From the NCBI GenBank assembly GCA_964346645.1, contig CAYFVU010000007.1, forward strand, positions 4,244-68,243: DNA of 64,000 nucleotides, in the 5' to 3' direction. Numbering within the stretch: the first letter of the stretch is position 1; each line of letters starts with the position of its first letter. This stretch comes from CAYFVU01 sp964346645. Its GTDB lineage: Bacteria > Spirochaetota > Spirochaetia > DSM-16054 > Sediminispirochaetaceae. The notes under the pieces are model-generated. The model was not told the origin of the DNA, ran no database searches, and saw nothing but the letters and a program-made list of their open reading frames with translations. The position numbers and the translations under genes are program-made. Below, one piece after another: positions 63,886-64,000 of the stretch.

Positions 63886-64000
63886 CCGGCCGGTAGTCCA
63901 GTACAGCCCGGCGGCCGGCTCTCAACCCGGCTTCCTGCTTGGCAGCCGGCCTTGCCCTCAATACGGCCCGGCTCCCGGCGCTCACAGCCGCTGGATCGTG

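Noticed and set aside
1..64000. tRNA, rRNA, phage or integrated plasmid segments
   Set aside because: No integrase, phage structural gene, replication gene, tRNA cloverleaf or rRNA core sequence was noticed on either strand. Short RNAs without strong structure could have been missed by eye.

Overview
The window is high-GC bacterial chromosome, densely packed with genes on both strands. Nothing seen in it looks like a phage, an integrated plasmid or a CRISPR array, and I found no rRNA or tRNA gene. The gene set suggests a free-living or anaerobic spirochaete-like bacterium. The clues are TRAP transporters with fused DctQM, a 2-oxoacid (indolepyruvate) oxidoreductase, an Etf-linked lactate-type dehydrogenase, a cytosolic BMP-domain protein, a large HPr-domain protein and many PAS or cache signalling proteins. 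That placement is inference; no rRNA gene is present to confirm it. Three 100-N blocks (50819-50918, 55697-55796, 57093-57192) are assembly gaps, and all three fall in or at the ends of genes.

Layout. 1-6.1 kb: end of a membrane protein, a YtrA-type GntR regulator and a decayed GIN-domain gene, then a PAS/HD-GYP phosphodiesterase and a TRAP transporter (DctP, DctQM). 6.1-12 kb: an aminotransferase; a marR-MATE-acyltransferase operon whose perfect 18-bp operator also sits in the promoter of a divergent 45-codon gene; arfB. 12-24.5 kb: a secreted protein, the yejABEF peptide importer, a co-translated ATP-grasp ligase/S15-type hydrolase pair, a divergent LysN-like aminotransferase and a hemolysin III protein. 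24.5-31 kb: a heavy-metal-associated domain protein, a ferritin-like protein, a LivJ-type lipoprotein next to a cache/PAS histidine kinase, and a eukaryote-type tandem phosphofructokinase. 31-40.6 kb: aldo-keto reductase, several membrane proteins, a DUF4105 protein, HtrA, an HpaI-type aldolase, lrgAB, a 156-bp MITE-like element and a DA1-like peptidase. 40.7-49 kb: glutamate dehydrogenase, a CrtI-like oxidoreductase, a GmhB-Sua5 fusion, an HPr-domain protein and a ParB/BMP fusion. 49-54.9 kb: a compatible-solute group (BCCT carrier, OpuAC-type lipoprotein, inactive trypsin-fold protein), a prolyl-tRNA editing protein, a DUF606 transporter and a CRP/FNR regulator. 54.9-64 kb: an orphan ABC ATPase, iorAB, a decayed VapBC pair, and a FadR-type regulator before etfBA, an FAD/lactate-type dehydrogenase and a DJ-1 protein.

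Two genome-wide habits stand out. First, many genes have a sigma70-type -10 box ending 6-8 nt before the ATG and no Shine-Dalgarno sequence. This predicts leaderless mRNAs (24589, 25566, 11351, 34973 and 39613 are among the clearest). Second, short tandem duplications of 11-17 bp sit exactly on or beside stop codons. Low-complexity inserts in otherwise conserved proteins (YejB, IorA, Sua5, PlsC-like, ATP-grasp) are also common, and they sit near some of the assembly gaps.

Functionally the region combines peptide and compatible-solute uptake, 2-oxoacid and lactate oxidation feeding ferredoxin or Etf, amino-acid interconversion (glutamate dehydrogenase, two PLP aminotransferases), envelope maintenance and sensory signalling.
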